Shown: positions 20,068 through 31,846, counted from the first letter of the stretch. The stretch is 64,000 nt of DNA from Thamnidium elegans (GCA_025201345.1 JAIXMG010000007.1:992001-1056000), one strand, 5' to 3'. Made by a program: numbers and translations. The notes: generated by a model not told the origin, from the letters alone.

Positions 20068-21090
20068 ATGACTCGCTCATTACCTATAGATGTCTTAAAT
20101 AACATGAAAGCTCAAGTGAATCAAGGGAGGTCTATATCAGACATTTCTGCTAGTTTGGGAATCTCAAAAGGTGTGATTTCAAAGTACAGTAACAGGTGGT
20201 ACCCCAATATAACACATAGTCAAGGCGGAAGACCAAGCACTGTCAGTAGTTACAGCAAGAATATAGTGCGTCGAAGTGTTTTAAACGGTGAACTACTCAC
20301 TGCTACTGATGTTCATAAGGCTCTCCTTGAGATGGGATACAATTTAACAGCAAAAACTGCTGCTAACGTACTCAAATCACTTAATTTTTTTTCTGCCATA
20401 AAGAAAAAAAAGCCGTTCATGTCGAAAAAACACAAAGCAGCTAGGTTAGCGTGGGCCAAAAGACATGAGCATTGGACAAGTGATGATTGGCAACGTGTAA
20501 TATTCTCAGACGAGACAAAAATTAACATTTGGGGCTCCGATGGCTGTAAGTACTATTGGTCTAGACCAGGCGATGAACTAAAACCACATCATATTGATGT
20601 TACCGTTAAGCATGGTGGTGGAAATTTAATGATATGGGGCTGTATCACTTATGAAGGGCCAGGTTACGCTTGTCAGATATTTGATGGGACAATGAAATCA
20701 GAAGACTATCAACATATACTAGACACTTCCCTTAACGATACCATGGATTACTATAATTTGCAGTATAACAATGTCTACTTTAAGCAAGATAACGATCCAA
20801 AGCACAAATCAAAATCAACAATGAAGTGGTTAAATGACAAAGGTGTTCATCTTCTGGAAGACTGGCCCGCTCAAAGCCCGGACTTAAACCCAATTGAGCA
20901 TATTTGGCATCATCTTAAGCTGAAACTCAGCTCTTATGAAACAAGAGCTAAAGGTATCCATGACTTGTGGGAAAGGTGTGATAAAGAGTGGAATACTTTT
21001 ACAGAAACAGATTGCCAAAAGTATATTGATAGTATGCCTAAACGTATAAAAGCGGTGATTGAAGCCAAGGGTGGACAAACAAAGTATTAG
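20068..21090 (+). CDS. Tc1-like transposase of Tc-D, intact (340 aa)
   Basis: Cut-and-paste DD34E transposase, uninterrupted and of normal length for the family. Residues about 1-50 form the first HTH (SLPIDVLNNMKAQVNQGRSISDISASLG), followed by a second HTH-like region (TATDVHKALLEMGYNLTAKTAANVLK). Catalytic residues are in FSDETKINIWGSDG, KQDNDPKHKS and PDLNPIEHIW; the C-terminus is VIEAKGGQTKY. Start at the first ATG, just after the LTR-D insertion and a T/A tract. It is the only Tc1 transposase here without a lesion, so it could supply enzyme for related copies, if transcribed. Confidence 0.9.
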   Translation: MTRSLPIDVLNNMKAQVNQGRSISDISASLGISKGVISKYSNRWYPNITHSQGGRPSTVSSYSKNIVRRSVLNGELLTATDVHKALLEMGYNLTAKTAANVLKSLNFFSAIKKKKPFMSKKHKAARLAWAKRHEHWTSDDWQRVIFSDETKINIWGSDGCKYYWSRPGDELKPHHIDVTVKHGGGNLMIWGCITYEGPGYACQIFDGTMKSEDYQHILDTSLNDTMDYYNLQYNNVYFKQDNDPKHKSKSTMKWLNDKGVHLLEDWPAQSPDLNPIEHIWHHLKLKLSSYETRAKGIHDLWERCDKEWNTFTETDCQKYIDSMPKRIKAVIEAKGGQTKY

Positions 21091-21309
21091 TTATTTTTAA
21101 CCACACGGAAAAAACTGTTCACGTTATATTCAGCGAAATAAAAAATTATATTAAATGATGCCATCATTCAAACTGTTTAAAAATTTAGTAGAATATGTTT
21201 GAGAACTAAAAGTTTATATTCCATTAATATTGGGATCCTATGGAACTTATTTACTCGTATTTAGTGCATTTTATATAGATTTTTCAAACATGTGAACAGT
21301 TTCTTCTCC

Positions 21310-21519
21310 CACTGAGAAACATTTATGTTACAAATGTTTTTTTGATTTCAATGTATATAAAAATAATAATAAAAATAAGTTTCACAATTTTTATTTTATT
21401 TTAATAACATATCATCAAAAACCATAAATATATAAATAAAAAATCAAATAAAAATTAAAATTTTATTTTCTTTTTATATATATATTTATTAACATTTGAA
21501 ACATAAATGTTTCTCACTG
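21310..21519. mobile_element. MITE-1: about 210-bp TA-type inverted-repeat element
   Basis: Right end AACATTTGAAACATAAATGTTTCTCACTG followed by TA (21520-21521); left end is its inverse, AGAAACATTTATGTTACAAATGTT. The left terminus is fused to the last bases of Tc-D (CCCACTGAGAAAC), with no TA and with the expected CAGTG missing. The interior is A/T only; no gene. Confidence 0.7.
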
Positions 21520-21617
21520 TATATATTTTATTTTATGTGTGATTTTACCACAATAACAACATGTCTGATTATAGAATGATCATAATAACATATCTGGTTA
21601 TAGAAATGATGTGTTTA

Positions 21618-22597
21618 ACGTGCCATCAGGTTTTAATCTGGCAAATTTTTAATTTTTTTTCACTTTTTTTTGGAGCGATAAACTTTTTTTTACGAACTTT
21701 TATTAAGAGTCTATCATAAGACTTTTCTTTATTGAACCTTTTGAAACAAATCTTTTGGCTCCAATTTGCTTTTTTAAAATAAAAAAAAAAGTTTATCGCT
21801 ATCGAAGTCAACCTATATTTTTCACCTTCAAGCGGGGGTAATATGAAGTGATCGACAATTTGAAATTTACAATTTATTTCATACCGCGCGTTTTTTTTAT
21901 TTCGACCAATGAAATACCTTTAAAATAAGAAATCGCTGAGTTTAATTTAGGACTGTCTTTAAGGCATAAAAAATTTAAGAAAACATTAGAGTCACACTAG
22001 TTACTCAATATAGTATTGACATTATTGCGCCAGGCTTAAGACTACATCTTTCGAAGCAATAAGTTTTTTTTCAGGCACTTTTATAAAAAATATAACAAGA
22101 GTCTCCTCTTTATTGAACCTTTTTGAACAAATCTTATGGGTCTAGTTTGCTTTTTTAATAATAAAATAAAAAATTTATCGCTATCAAAGTCAACGTGTAT
22201 TGTAATTATACAAACAAATATTTGTACCCACTTTCTTCTCGGCCAATGATAGCGCGCTAAACCAATAAGTATCTAGCGATGGTCGTGAAGTAGTTCAGAC
22301 AGTTAAAAAATTTGTAGAAAAAAATATCTATCTCACAGAAAAGTTAGAATCCCTTCTGATTTGGATATTTAATTATAAAAAACTTCTTTTTTTTTAATTT
22401 TTTTTTTTATTTCTGATTGAATTTTTTTATTATTATAACATTACACTACAATTGTAACGATCATCTGTCTAAATGACCATGTCTAATGTACATCCTGAAA
22501 GATCATTTCAAAAAAAAAAAAATACACCATCGCGATTTCGAAAAAAAAATATTTGAAACAAATTAAAAATTTACCAGGTTTAAATCTGGTGGCACGT
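21618..22597. mobile_element. MITE-2: 980-bp non-coding inverted-repeat element
   Basis: Ends ACGTGCCATCAGGTTTTAATCTGG and, inverted, ACGTGCCACCAGATTTAAACCTGG, continuing into TAAATTTTTAATTT, flanked by TA (21616-21617 and 22598-22599). Each end holds an internal palindrome (CCAGATTTAAACCTGG). Inside are two diverged direct repeats of about 145 bp (21673-21820 and 22050-22195), both containing CTTTATTGAACC and TTATCGCTATC.AAGTCAAC. No open reading frame of note. Confidence 0.7.
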
Positions 22598-22599
22598 TA

Positions 22600-24576
22600 T
22601 ATAATTGTGTTACTTCAATAACTTGTTACACTAATACTTTGTGATTACATTTATCTCGTCGATATATAGAATAGTAATAAGATCTAAGTAATATGTAGCT
22701 AATATTACATTTGTGTATAGTTTTGAGTAAAACTATGTATAAATTATATTACTGTATATTACTTGGATACAACACATACAAATAGGAAGAGTGTTATATT
22801 GTTCAAGAATATTGGTGCATTATTGAATGATTTGATTAAATTTCTTTTCGTCAAAGGTCTCAATAGTATTGATGACTATGGGAAGTAAATCATTTTTAAG
22901 ATCATGAGGAATATATAGGACAGCACCAAAATTTTCATAACGTATGAATCTTTTCGCGCTTTAACAATAACTGTAGTAAAAGTCTGGTTTTAGACTCAAG
23001 TTGACCAATAAAGAATAGTCGGGTATTATTTTTGAAAAGTAAAAACGAAGAAAAAGCGTATCGTACCCGTATCATACCAATAAAGTTTTTTTATTTATTT
23101 CTATCCAACCAACACGCTAATTGAAGAAAAACAAACGCTATTTAGATTTCGTAAACCCTGTGGTAATGGGTAAAAATAAATAATATGAAGTCAAGTAAAA
23201 ATACTGTGACTGGATAAAAATGTTTTTATTATCAAAAGAGATATGAGGATTATAAGAATCCTTTCTAAAGTTGTATTTATACCCTTCTACCAATTAGACT
23301 AGTAATTTAGAATAAACTATATTAGTGTCTCTTACATCATATTATTTATGATGTATTTTATATAACGACTTTTACTTTATTGTTTAGTTTGTATATTTTA
23401 CACTAGCCATTGATAATGATGTAAGCTATGTTTTTAATAATTATGTGCTAGATCACGACAAACCCGCCAATTGGAATTCGGGCATACGCTAATTGAATTT
23501 TATTAGTGCGATGTTTGACTTTTCAAAAACTGCTACGCTGTCATGAGGCACCCAGATTGGTATCACACAAGGCAACTAAATAAAATTCAGGGATGCATTT
23601 ACAAGTCATTGAATCCTTCTTCCTCCTTCCTCTTCTAACTTCTAGTCAGGGCAGATAGCTACACTTGTCGTGATTACCTTGATAACAATCGGCAGTAAGT
23701 TTTTTTATGTATCGACTATAAAACATCCTCTATAAAATATAGTTTTAGATATTTTTTATCATACTGTAAACTTGAGGTTATAATGATTAAAATTCCGGTT
23801 TTCCGCAACAATTCACTTTTTAACGCGAGGTCAATTAAAATTCAGGATACTCTATTTTCTATATGTGCAGATATTTACTCTATAGTCGAACCAACTGTGT
23901 TAGTTCCAATGTTTGATATAATGTTTGTTTTATAAAAAAGCGTTCGTGTTTACCGCCTTGAAAAAAAAAAAGATTTCTGTGAAATATTTTACTGTGCCGT
24001 TTGTCATATGATGAAATAAAAAAAAAAGTACAGATCTGCTTATTGATCGAAAACTGTCTTTATAAGGGTATTTTTATTTTTTTATTTTTATAAATATTTA
24101 ATTATGTATGCAAGTATTTCAATTAAAACTTTACAGGAATATGTAAGGAGGTGGAAGGGATTTTTGACTTTTTTTATAAAAAAAACAATTTAAACGCTTG
24201 TTGAATTTGAAGTGATTCGTCCTACAACAGCTGACTTGGTAGTTTATTACTTTTTCTCGCATGCTTTAATAATACAACAAAAGGGGAGGGAGAAACTAAT
24301 GTAGTTCTTGATTGATTACGTAATTTTTTATTTTTTTTTGGTTCACTTGTGATAATATATATAACACTCTACTATTTTAAAAGATTGCTAAATATATAAT
24401 ATAGAAGGGTCAACAGTTCGATCAAAGTATAATATGGTCAGTATAAATGTACTTAATTTAAAACTGATGTTGCGTTTAGTATATTTAGGTTTTATTTTAT
24501 CATCTGATATACACAAAATGCAGAAGGTTTTTTTTTTAGTTTGTTTATTGACAACAACCCACCATTAAAAAAAAAG
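22600..24576. other. AT-rich non-coding stretch with one coding relic
   Basis: No supported gene. On the minus strand about 22965-22833 reads as a protein tail (KRFIRYENFGAVLYIPHD...DEKKFNQIIQ, stop), probably the C-terminus of a decayed gene I cannot name. The area around 22680-22780 has TGTGTATAG..TATGTATAAATTATA, faintly like the LTR-B tail, but is not alignable with confidence. Confidence 0.4.
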
Positions 24577-24790
24577 TTTATTATTTGTTGAATGCAATTG
24601 GTTCTAGCGACTGATTGGCATTGGTGATAAATTGCTCAGATTTGAATGGTTCTTTCTTTTACGACACATTGGAAACTTGTCTCATGTATATCCGGTGTAG
24701 TACAAGGTCTCGGAAGCAAGTGATAAATCATTCCTTTTGCTCGCATCTTGACTAATTCAGTTGGAGCCACATCTCTTACTTGCGTTTTGT
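24577..24790 (-). pseudogene. Short coding relic of unknown family
   Basis: Minus strand from about 24786 reads QVRDVAPTELVKMRAKGM then LLPRP; the sense then shifts frame to KKEPFKSEQFITNANQSL...FNK and a stop at 24577. A 49-bp GTAC..AG segment could be an intron joining them, but nothing upstream continues the protein, so a gene fragment is more likely. Confidence 0.3.
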
Positions 24791-24890
24791 TAGTTTTTTA
24801 TTCTTGTAAAAGCCCCCTCCCCCCTTTTTTTTTAATATTCAAATACTATAACTTGGACTGGGTCAGTAATGCTCATACTTTTTCTTTACT

Positions 24891-24926
<36 letters not shown>

Positions 24927-25739
24927 CTTGCAAAAAGACTTGCAAAAAAGGTACGCTTTGTTTATACTGTATATATCGCGCAAGGGCTTTTATTTATTAT
25001 TCCGCTAGTGCAGTATGCGCGGATTTTTGAAATTTTATTTTTCCCACTTTTTGTTTATGTATATGTATACTCGATAAATGAGAATTTTTATGTACGTGCT
25101 CAGTATTATTTACGCGAGCATATAAATAATAGGCGATTATCCTAACTTTCTGATAATGCCATTTATTTTTGTTTTTTTTCTTTAAAAAAAAAGTGTGTGT
25201 GCATGTTGTGCTATGATTTTGTAATATACTTTTCGTACTACGACATTTTTTTTTTACAGCAGTTTAAAATAATAGTATAATAATGTGATCTTGATAAGGT
25301 AATTTCTTATTAATCAATTGACTTTATATACATGTATATAAGCTATCTCTCTTTCTCTATTTTGTTTTCAAAGAGAGATCATTGGTTAGTACAATGTATC
25401 TTGGAATAAAAAAACAAAAAGCAAAGCCGGAACCTAAAAAATGCTACGGAAGACCAAAAAATAAATCATCTTTTTCTTAAAATGGGCATTCCTTTTGTTA
25501 CACATGTTAAATAAATGATGAGAAATGGTGTTGCAAATGGTTTTCTCAAGAGAAATTCGGACGGATTCCGCCTTTTCCGCCCATATAATATTCTTTCTTA
25601 CTTCCCACCTAGCCCTCTCTCTCTCTCCCCCCCCCCCTTTTTTTTATTTATATACATTTATCCTTTTTTTTTATTTCGCTTTATTATTTTCAATTTTTTT
25701 TAATACACATATTAGACGGTTTTTTATATATATATTAGA
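24791..25739. other. Low-complexity spacer at the edge of the gene-dense region
   Basis: Long A-run at about 24894-24924, C/T-rich runs (25615-25640), TATA-like A/T DNA just before the next gene. No supported gene. Confidence 0.4.
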
Positions 25740-27164
25740 ATGAATAGTAAAAATGAACCAGTTAATAACAAGAAAGAAATCAAACGAAAAAAGTCGTATT
25801 TTTGGAATACAACAACGATCGACAACGAAAAGTTTTCCGAAAAAGGGTAATAATAAATATAAATAAATGCCCACCAATGCTTATTATTTTTTTTTTTAAA
25901 AAAAAAGCTAATAATAATTTAATATTATAATAGTGGCTGTGGTAACATTTTTCAAGTAAAAACCAAGTCGTCTACTACTAAAACATGTCTAAATACTACG
26001 GCAACCAAACAAAATTTATTTTCGAGGTTAATTAAAAAAATGAATTCCGTTTTATCTAAATCTTCAACTTCAACTGCTGGTCAAAGTGAGTATTACGCGA
26101 TTATGAACCACATAAGCATTGTATTATGCACATGCAAAGTCTTGTGCATTACATATATAATATATATATGTATTCATATACAAAGTAAAAATCAACTTTT
26201 TGTGCGCTGATTAATTACTTTTTTTTTTTTTTTTTTTTTTTTTACAGGGTCTGAAAATAAAGTTAAAGCGGAAAGAAATATCAAGTATGCTCAATCTATG
26301 GGTCAAATGCAAATAGTAAAACCTAAACAATTAAAAAGAATAAAGAGTTTATTATCGCACTCGGTACATCCTTCTCACAGCAAAAGCAACAACAATAATG
26401 ACAAAAGTGACGGCATTTTAACATCACTTCCGTATACTTTAAATGGGCTAGATGATAAAATTGAACCAAGCGATTGGAAAACGGCTCTAATGAACGAATT
26501 GGATGCAAAACAATACGAAATAAGTAACAAGAGTAATCTATTAAAGTATCGCCATGGATACAATTCGGATAGTAACGAATTAGTCATTAATACATCACAA
26601 CCATCCTGCATAGATAATAAAAAACCCAATCACCATAATTTGGCAGCCATGGAAGAAAAATTAGGCGCTATATCAAAAAAGACTATGATTAATGACTGGC
26701 TTCATTATAATAGTATTCCCAATTCAGCTAATACGGATATGCCGATTACATCTTATTTACAACATTACCAGTACAGTGATAACCAAGAGATGTTTTCTAA
26801 AAAGGAATTTGGACACACTACTAATCAAGAAAGATTATCCATATTATCGGCACAACTAAAGAAACAAGGGAAACAAAAGCACGATCATATAAAAGAAAAG
26901 TTGGATATAGCTGCAGCAAGAAGAAATGTAATTAAAACTAATAGAAGAAGAGAACAAATGGATACAGCTTTATTTGAGACGATGAATTTGATTAGAAAAA
27001 AGAAGGATTGTAATAATAATAATTTATTAGAACAAGAAGATTTAAATCAATTATTTTATAATAATAGTGAAAAAAAAGGAACAAGAAAAATTTACGTATC
27101 GGATACTGCTACCAGTTCTTCATCCTTATCTAATAATAACGATTGTTACTTTTTCTATCAGTAA
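25740..27164 (+). CDS. Basic protein of unknown function (391 aa)
   Basis: Three exons, 25740-25846, 25934-26085 and 26248-27164, join in frame (phases 2 and 1; GT..AG introns, the second ending in a 30-base T run). The product is Lys/Asn/Ser-rich with few hydrophobic stretches: no signal peptide or membrane segment. A helical, charged segment about residues 275-330 (LKKQGKQKHDHIKEKLDIAAARRNVIKTNRRREQ) looks like a coiled coil or nucleic-acid-binding helix. Start chosen as the first ATG after a T-rich leader. I do not recognise the family; a lineage-specific nuclear or ribosome-associated protein is possible, not shown. Confidence 0.7.
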
Positions 27165-27896
27165 ATTTTAATAAACGAAGATATTTTTCCGGGTTCAAAA
27201 AAAAAAAAAAAGAAGGGGGACAAAATCTAGATTCTCAATTATTTGTTTGTATATTTTTTTTTTTTTTTTTTTTTTTGTGTGTAAAATTAAAACTAGAGCA
27301 TGAGAAAAGGGAAATTTTTTTAAAAATAGTCCAGATGCTGATCTTTGTTATTTCACTCTTCATACAAATAACCTTTTAAAATCATGAAACAATTGTAAAC
27401 CTGCTATCATAAGGAATTAAAAAAAAGAAAAGAAAAAGGCATATATAAAATCACTAGCACACATTGGAAAATCTCTTTTTGATCTAATGCTAAAAAAAAA
27501 AAAAAAAAAAAAAAAAAATTCTCCACAATTAAAAAAAAGAAAAAGCAGAAAATGGAAAACATGTCGGATTTGGCTGTCAAACTAGTTTAAAACCTTAAAA
27601 TTCTATTATGATTGGTTCGAACGTGCGAAAAAAAGTTGCTATAAATGGATTTATACATTTAAAAAAAAAAGGTTCATTTCTAATAATATGGGATTAGAAT
27701 CAAACTTCCCGTAAGATACACTAAAAAAAAAAATGTTTTACAACGAAACTTGTATATAAGGGCAAACAAATACTTCGCGTTTTTTTTTTCTTTTTCTCTT
27801 CTTCTTTATAAGAGTCTTTTATACTTTTTCTTTGTAGTTTATTACTTCCCTTTTTTTTTCTATATACATATATACTTAAAATCTGCCAGTATTGGT
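27165..27896. other. Intergenic region upstream of proline dehydrogenase
   Basis: Contains several A/T homopolymers (27197-27211, 27258-27276, 27492-27519) and the 5' region of the next gene, ending in a C/T-rich leader. No gene supported. Confidence 0.4.
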
Positions 27897-29973
27897 ATGC
27901 AACGTCATTTTATTTCCCGTACTTCTTACCTTTTCAATACTACTACTACTACTACCACTACTAATTTCAGTAAATCAATTCAAAAACTAAACCTTCACCA
28001 TGCTACTCCCAACACCCTAACATTCCTCAAAAAATCTCGCTTCCATTCTGGTAATCCAATTAAACCTTCTTCTAACAGTAGAAAGAGTTTACCTATCAAG
28101 ACAATTTCTTCTATTGCCGCTGTATCCTTAGCCGCATCCTATTATTATTCCTCTTCTGCTAATGCGGATTCAGAAAAAGTAGTAGAGATTGCTTCTGCTC
28201 CCATGTCTGCATTTAGTAACTCTACATCCACAGGTACAATTGCTGAATTAATGGATGATGATAATAGAGCGGCTATGAAGGCAAAATCCACACCAGAACT
28301 TCTATTGGGATTATTTGTATACAAGTTATGTACGTTGCCTTGGATTGTAGATGCCGCCCCTCATCTCATCAAATTGGCAGAGACATTGCACCTTCAAGCG
28401 CCTGTCTATTGGTTTGTCAAGAACACTTTCTTTAGTCAATTTTGTGGTGGTGAAACCGCAGAAGAATGCGTCGCTACCATGACCCGGTTATCTCAATCTG
28501 GTATTAACTGTATCCTGGATCTTAGTGTAGAAGCCGATTTACATATGGATGAACTCTCTCATTCCAAGAAAGAAGAAACTGGTAAATACTGGCGTCAAGA
28601 ACAAAAAGCAGATGTTATCTTAGAAATGATTAAAAACTGTCTAAAGACTGCAGCTACAGGTCAACATGAAGAATATGCTACTAGTGGTGCTTTTGCAGCA
28701 GTCAAAGTAACTGCATTTGCTCCTCCTGAACTGTTACTTCGTTTAAATCAAGTGATCATGTATTTGGATCAAGCGTTTGAAATGTACCAAATAAATGGTC
28801 AGGTTGATAGCACTTGTTTAAATCATGTTGTAAATAAAATTTGCCCTACACCACAGTCTGAATTGCAACACCAACAACGCTCTCAAATCTTGTCTCACCT
28901 GCAAGAAAATCAAGGAACATTAGACTATATCGAATTTACAAAGCTATTCAATTTAAGAGGAGCTGGTCGAGAAGTCTGGTGGGAAACTGATCAAGGCAAG
29001 ACTGAAAAAGAAGTCTTTTTAACTTGCGATGATTTGCAAGCTTATGACAGAATGGTCGATCGATTGGAACAAGTATGTCAACTTGCTCATGATGTAAGAG
29101 TCGGTATCATGGTGGATGCTGAACAATCTTACTTTCAAGAAGCCATTGATCATGTTGCTATGAATTTACAAGAAAAGTATAATCGTAGAGATGATACTGA
29201 TCATTCTCCTACAGTTTATAATACTTGTAAGTTATTAATTTTTAATCTCTCATTTTTCTGTATTCTAATATAAATTTATTTTAGATCAAATGTATACAAA
29301 GGCAGCTCAAAAGAAATTAGAGCGGGATGTGGATAGAGCCAATCGTAACAATTTTTCTTTTGCTGCTAAACTAGTTCGTGGAGCTTACATGGTGTCCGAA
29401 CGTAAGCGTGCTGATCAAATGAAATACCCTTCTCCAATTCATGAGACCCTGGAAGATACCCATGAATCTTATAACAACGGTGTTCGCTTTTTGCTCAAGA
29501 GACTACACCAATATCAAGACTCCACTGGTCATGCTTTAACTGCTACTACGGCTCCTATTGTATTTATGGTTGCTAGTCATAACAGAGAATCTACTATTTT
29601 GACAGTTGAAGAAATGGAGAAACATCATGTATTACCGCGCTCAGGTGTAGTTCATTTTGGTCAGTTGTTTGGTATGCAAGATCAAATCTCTTATACTTTA
29701 GGCAAGAACGGGTATTCTATTTACAAGTACTTACCGTATGGTATGATAGATGAGGTCATTCCTTATTTGCTTCGTCGTGCACAAGAAAACTCGGCCGTTT
29801 TAGGAGGTGTTAGCAAAGAACGTACCTTGATGTGGCAAGAAGTCAAGGATAGATTCTCCGATGCAGCTGGTGTAGTTCATGCTCCTCTTGAAAACTCTTC
29901 TACAATTGAATATGGTTTAGCTGTAGATGTTAATTCTAATGGAACAACCAGTGATGGAACAGAAACTGCTTAA
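27897..29973 (+). CDS. PUT1: Proline dehydrogenase, mitochondrial (PUT1 type)
   Basis: FAD enzyme of the mitochondrial inner membrane/matrix that oxidises proline to pyrroline-5-carboxylate, first step of proline use. Two exons, 27897-29226 and 29285-29973 (intron 58 bp, phase 1), give 672 residues. The N-terminus is Arg/Ser/Thr-rich without acids (MQRHFISRTSYLFN), a mitochondrial presequence. The PRODH barrel follows: DVRVGIMVDAEQSYFQ, KLVRGAYMVSERKRA, VMVASHNRES, and the C-terminal signature LGKNGYSIYKYLPYG...YLLRRAQENSAVLGG, with the two Arg that clamp the proline carboxylate. It is longer than yeast Put1 because of an insert at about 290-370, as in animal PRODH. An in-frame TTG at 27750 is upstream; ATG 27897 fits the presequence better. 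Confidence 0.95.
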
Positions 29974-30149
29974 ATTTCCCCCTTCCTTTTCCCGTTCATT
30001 ATCATATATATATTTCCCTCTCCTCCTCCTCCCCCTCCTCCTATAATTAGATGCCCTTGTATTTTATTCTGTAGTTACTTTTATTTTTTATTTTATTTAT
30101 ACATGCATATAAATAAATAAAATAAACCATATTTCTTTTATTATAATTA

Positions 30150-31348
30150 TTATTGTCTATTTACAACGGAAGCTAAAACACCATATTTTATCCATTTTAA
30201 TATGACGGGTCTAATGCAAGATATCCAAAGTTCTCTATCGGTCATTGGTGCACCATCAGGACCTTTTCTTCTATTAATGCGAATCCATTCTCTGTGAGTT
30301 TTTCCGCAGTGAGGACATTTAAAACCTGCGCGCTTATATAAACTTGATAATTCTAAATGAATTAATTTTTCAACCCTATGAGATAATGGACACTTTGGTA
30401 TCTCAGCGATTGTGTTTTTTAATGTAGCCAGATTAGTAGATAGCGTCTTTTGATTTTCATCTGTAGGAAAGCTTGGAAATATTTCAATGATTTTTGGATC
30501 AAGTTTACAGACATTAGAAACTTGATACATCCTTCGATGAGGATTATTGGTTCTTCCAATCTTAAAATAAGCATGCGAGTTTTGTGAGGCACGAGGTCCG
30601 TTTGCAATTGAATACACGTATATAAATCCGTCTTTATCTAGTTTCGAGACAGGCTTTTTCATCTCTCGACGTATCACTGTACTCTTTTCTTTGTTAATAT
30701 GTTTACCAATCCACACTAAATAAATAAAAGTAAGTTTAATTCAATCATCTTGTATGTGTGTGTACTTATATAATATTTACAGTCCCAACAGTCGTATACT
30801 TTGCTTGGTGCTCTAAACATACTCTTCTCAATTGGAGAAGTCATATAACTTTGTATATGACTATTGATCTCTTCTTCAGACGCATTGTTTAATCCATGGT
30901 ATTGGCTTGTCTGTTTTGTTGGTTTGTGTTTACTATTTTTATTTTTATTTTTTTCAACAGGTGGTTTATGTGACCTGTGGTTATAACAAAACACATGTTC
31001 TGTCATTGCTATAGAAGGATCTGTCTTTATGAGTCTTTTACACCGCTGACCGTCGTATCTTCTAAAACCAGTGCAACGTCGATATTTTTGTAAGGTCGAG
31101 TTTGATTCGGGTAAACTAGTTTTTATTATTGATTGCAGTGGTTCAATCATTGGTAATGGCGATGGTGTCACAAAAGTGGTTGTTCGCATATTATTCTCTT
31201 TCAAAGCGGTTGCTAATGTGGTGGTAGAACGGTAATGTTGCCATGGTTTTGCAGGCAGCTTTTTATTATGAGGTATTATGGCTTTCAGGGCATTTGTGTA
31301 CCAAATTGTTTTTGTAAAAGCTAGTTTGTGCTGACAATGCCTTAACAT
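30150..31348 (-). CDS. T5orf172/MUG113-type GIY-YIG domain protein
   Basis: Two exons, 31348-30781 and 30715-30150 (65-bp intron, phase 1), 377 aa. The N-terminal half has a Cys/His cluster (YRRCTGFRRYDGQRCKRLI...VFCYNHRSH) that probably binds zinc. The C-terminal half is a T5orf172 domain: GFIYVYSIANG...YFKIGRTNNPHRRMYQVSN, then EKLIHLELSSLYKRAGFKCPHCGKTHREWI. This fold is GIY-YIG nuclease-like and occurs in phage T5, large DNA viruses and fungi (S. pombe mug113); the biochemical function in fungi is not settled. It converges on the proline dehydrogenase gene with a 176-bp gap. The alternative start at M54 would lose the basic N-terminus. Confidence 0.82.
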
Positions 31349-31846
31349 TACTCCCTCTCCCCTTCTTTCAATCAGTTTTTAAAAAAAAAGGAAGAAAAAA
31401 AGTTTTTTTTTTACGAATAAAAAAGGACGAGTCGGCTGTGCCTGAAATTTTGATATAGACTTTTTTTTTTTACTTTTCTTCTTATAAATGTAAACAAAAA
31501 ATAATATAATAATTGGTAATTAAGAGATATTTGTTGATTTCTTTTTCGAGTAAAAAACAACGCGTCAATATGTTAGTTGATAATAAAAAATGGTTACTAT
31601 GGTAAAAAGATCGCCAATTTGAGGCAGGTTAAAAAACGTGACTATGTTATTTTTAAGTAAATCTTTGGGTATAAAAAGTACTGGGTTTTGAGTGCTTTTT
31701 TTTTCTTGAATCGAAGAACAATGCCCCTTTTTTGAGTTTACGCACTCTCTCTTTTTTTAATCTCTATATTTTTTTCCCTGTATAATTTTACACTAAAAAA
31801 AAACCTCTAGTAAAAAAAGTTTGAGAAACGACTTGGAACAAAGATA
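31349..31846. promoter_or_regulatory. Divergent promoter region of the T5orf172 gene and GPI1
   Basis: 498 bp between the two divergent starts. A/T-rich with T-runs at 31396-31408 and 31461-31475, and a C/T-rich segment (31722-31775) just before the GPI1 start; a TATA-like GTATAAAAAG lies at 31668. No further gene. Confidence 0.4.

Larger units (their letters stand above)
19289..21314 (+). mobile_element. Tc-D: Tc1-type transposon with intact transposase gene
   Basis: Left end CAGTTGGGGAAAAAACTGTTCACG after TA (19287-19288); right end inverted CAGTGGGAGAAGAAACTGTTCACATG. Inverted ends are about 208 bp, with the GGAAAAAACTGTTCACGT motif repeated at the inner edges (19481-19497 and 21107-21125). 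The right end is followed by AGAAAC, not TA. A solo LTR (LTR-D) lies between the left repeat and the gene. Confidence 0.85.

Noticed and set aside
24748..25008. 86-codon frame spanning the A-run at 24894-24924
   Set aside because: It depends on a homopolymer and encodes mostly poly-Lys and hydrophobic filler.
25515..25743. Overlapping plus-strand frames over a C/T-rich segment before the 391-aa gene
   Set aside because: Composition is low-complexity C/T and A/T; likely leader or promoter.
27750..27896. Extended N-terminus for proline dehydrogenase from an upstream TTG
   Set aside because: No ATG, and the extension is T-rich leader; ATG at 27897 gives a typical presequence.
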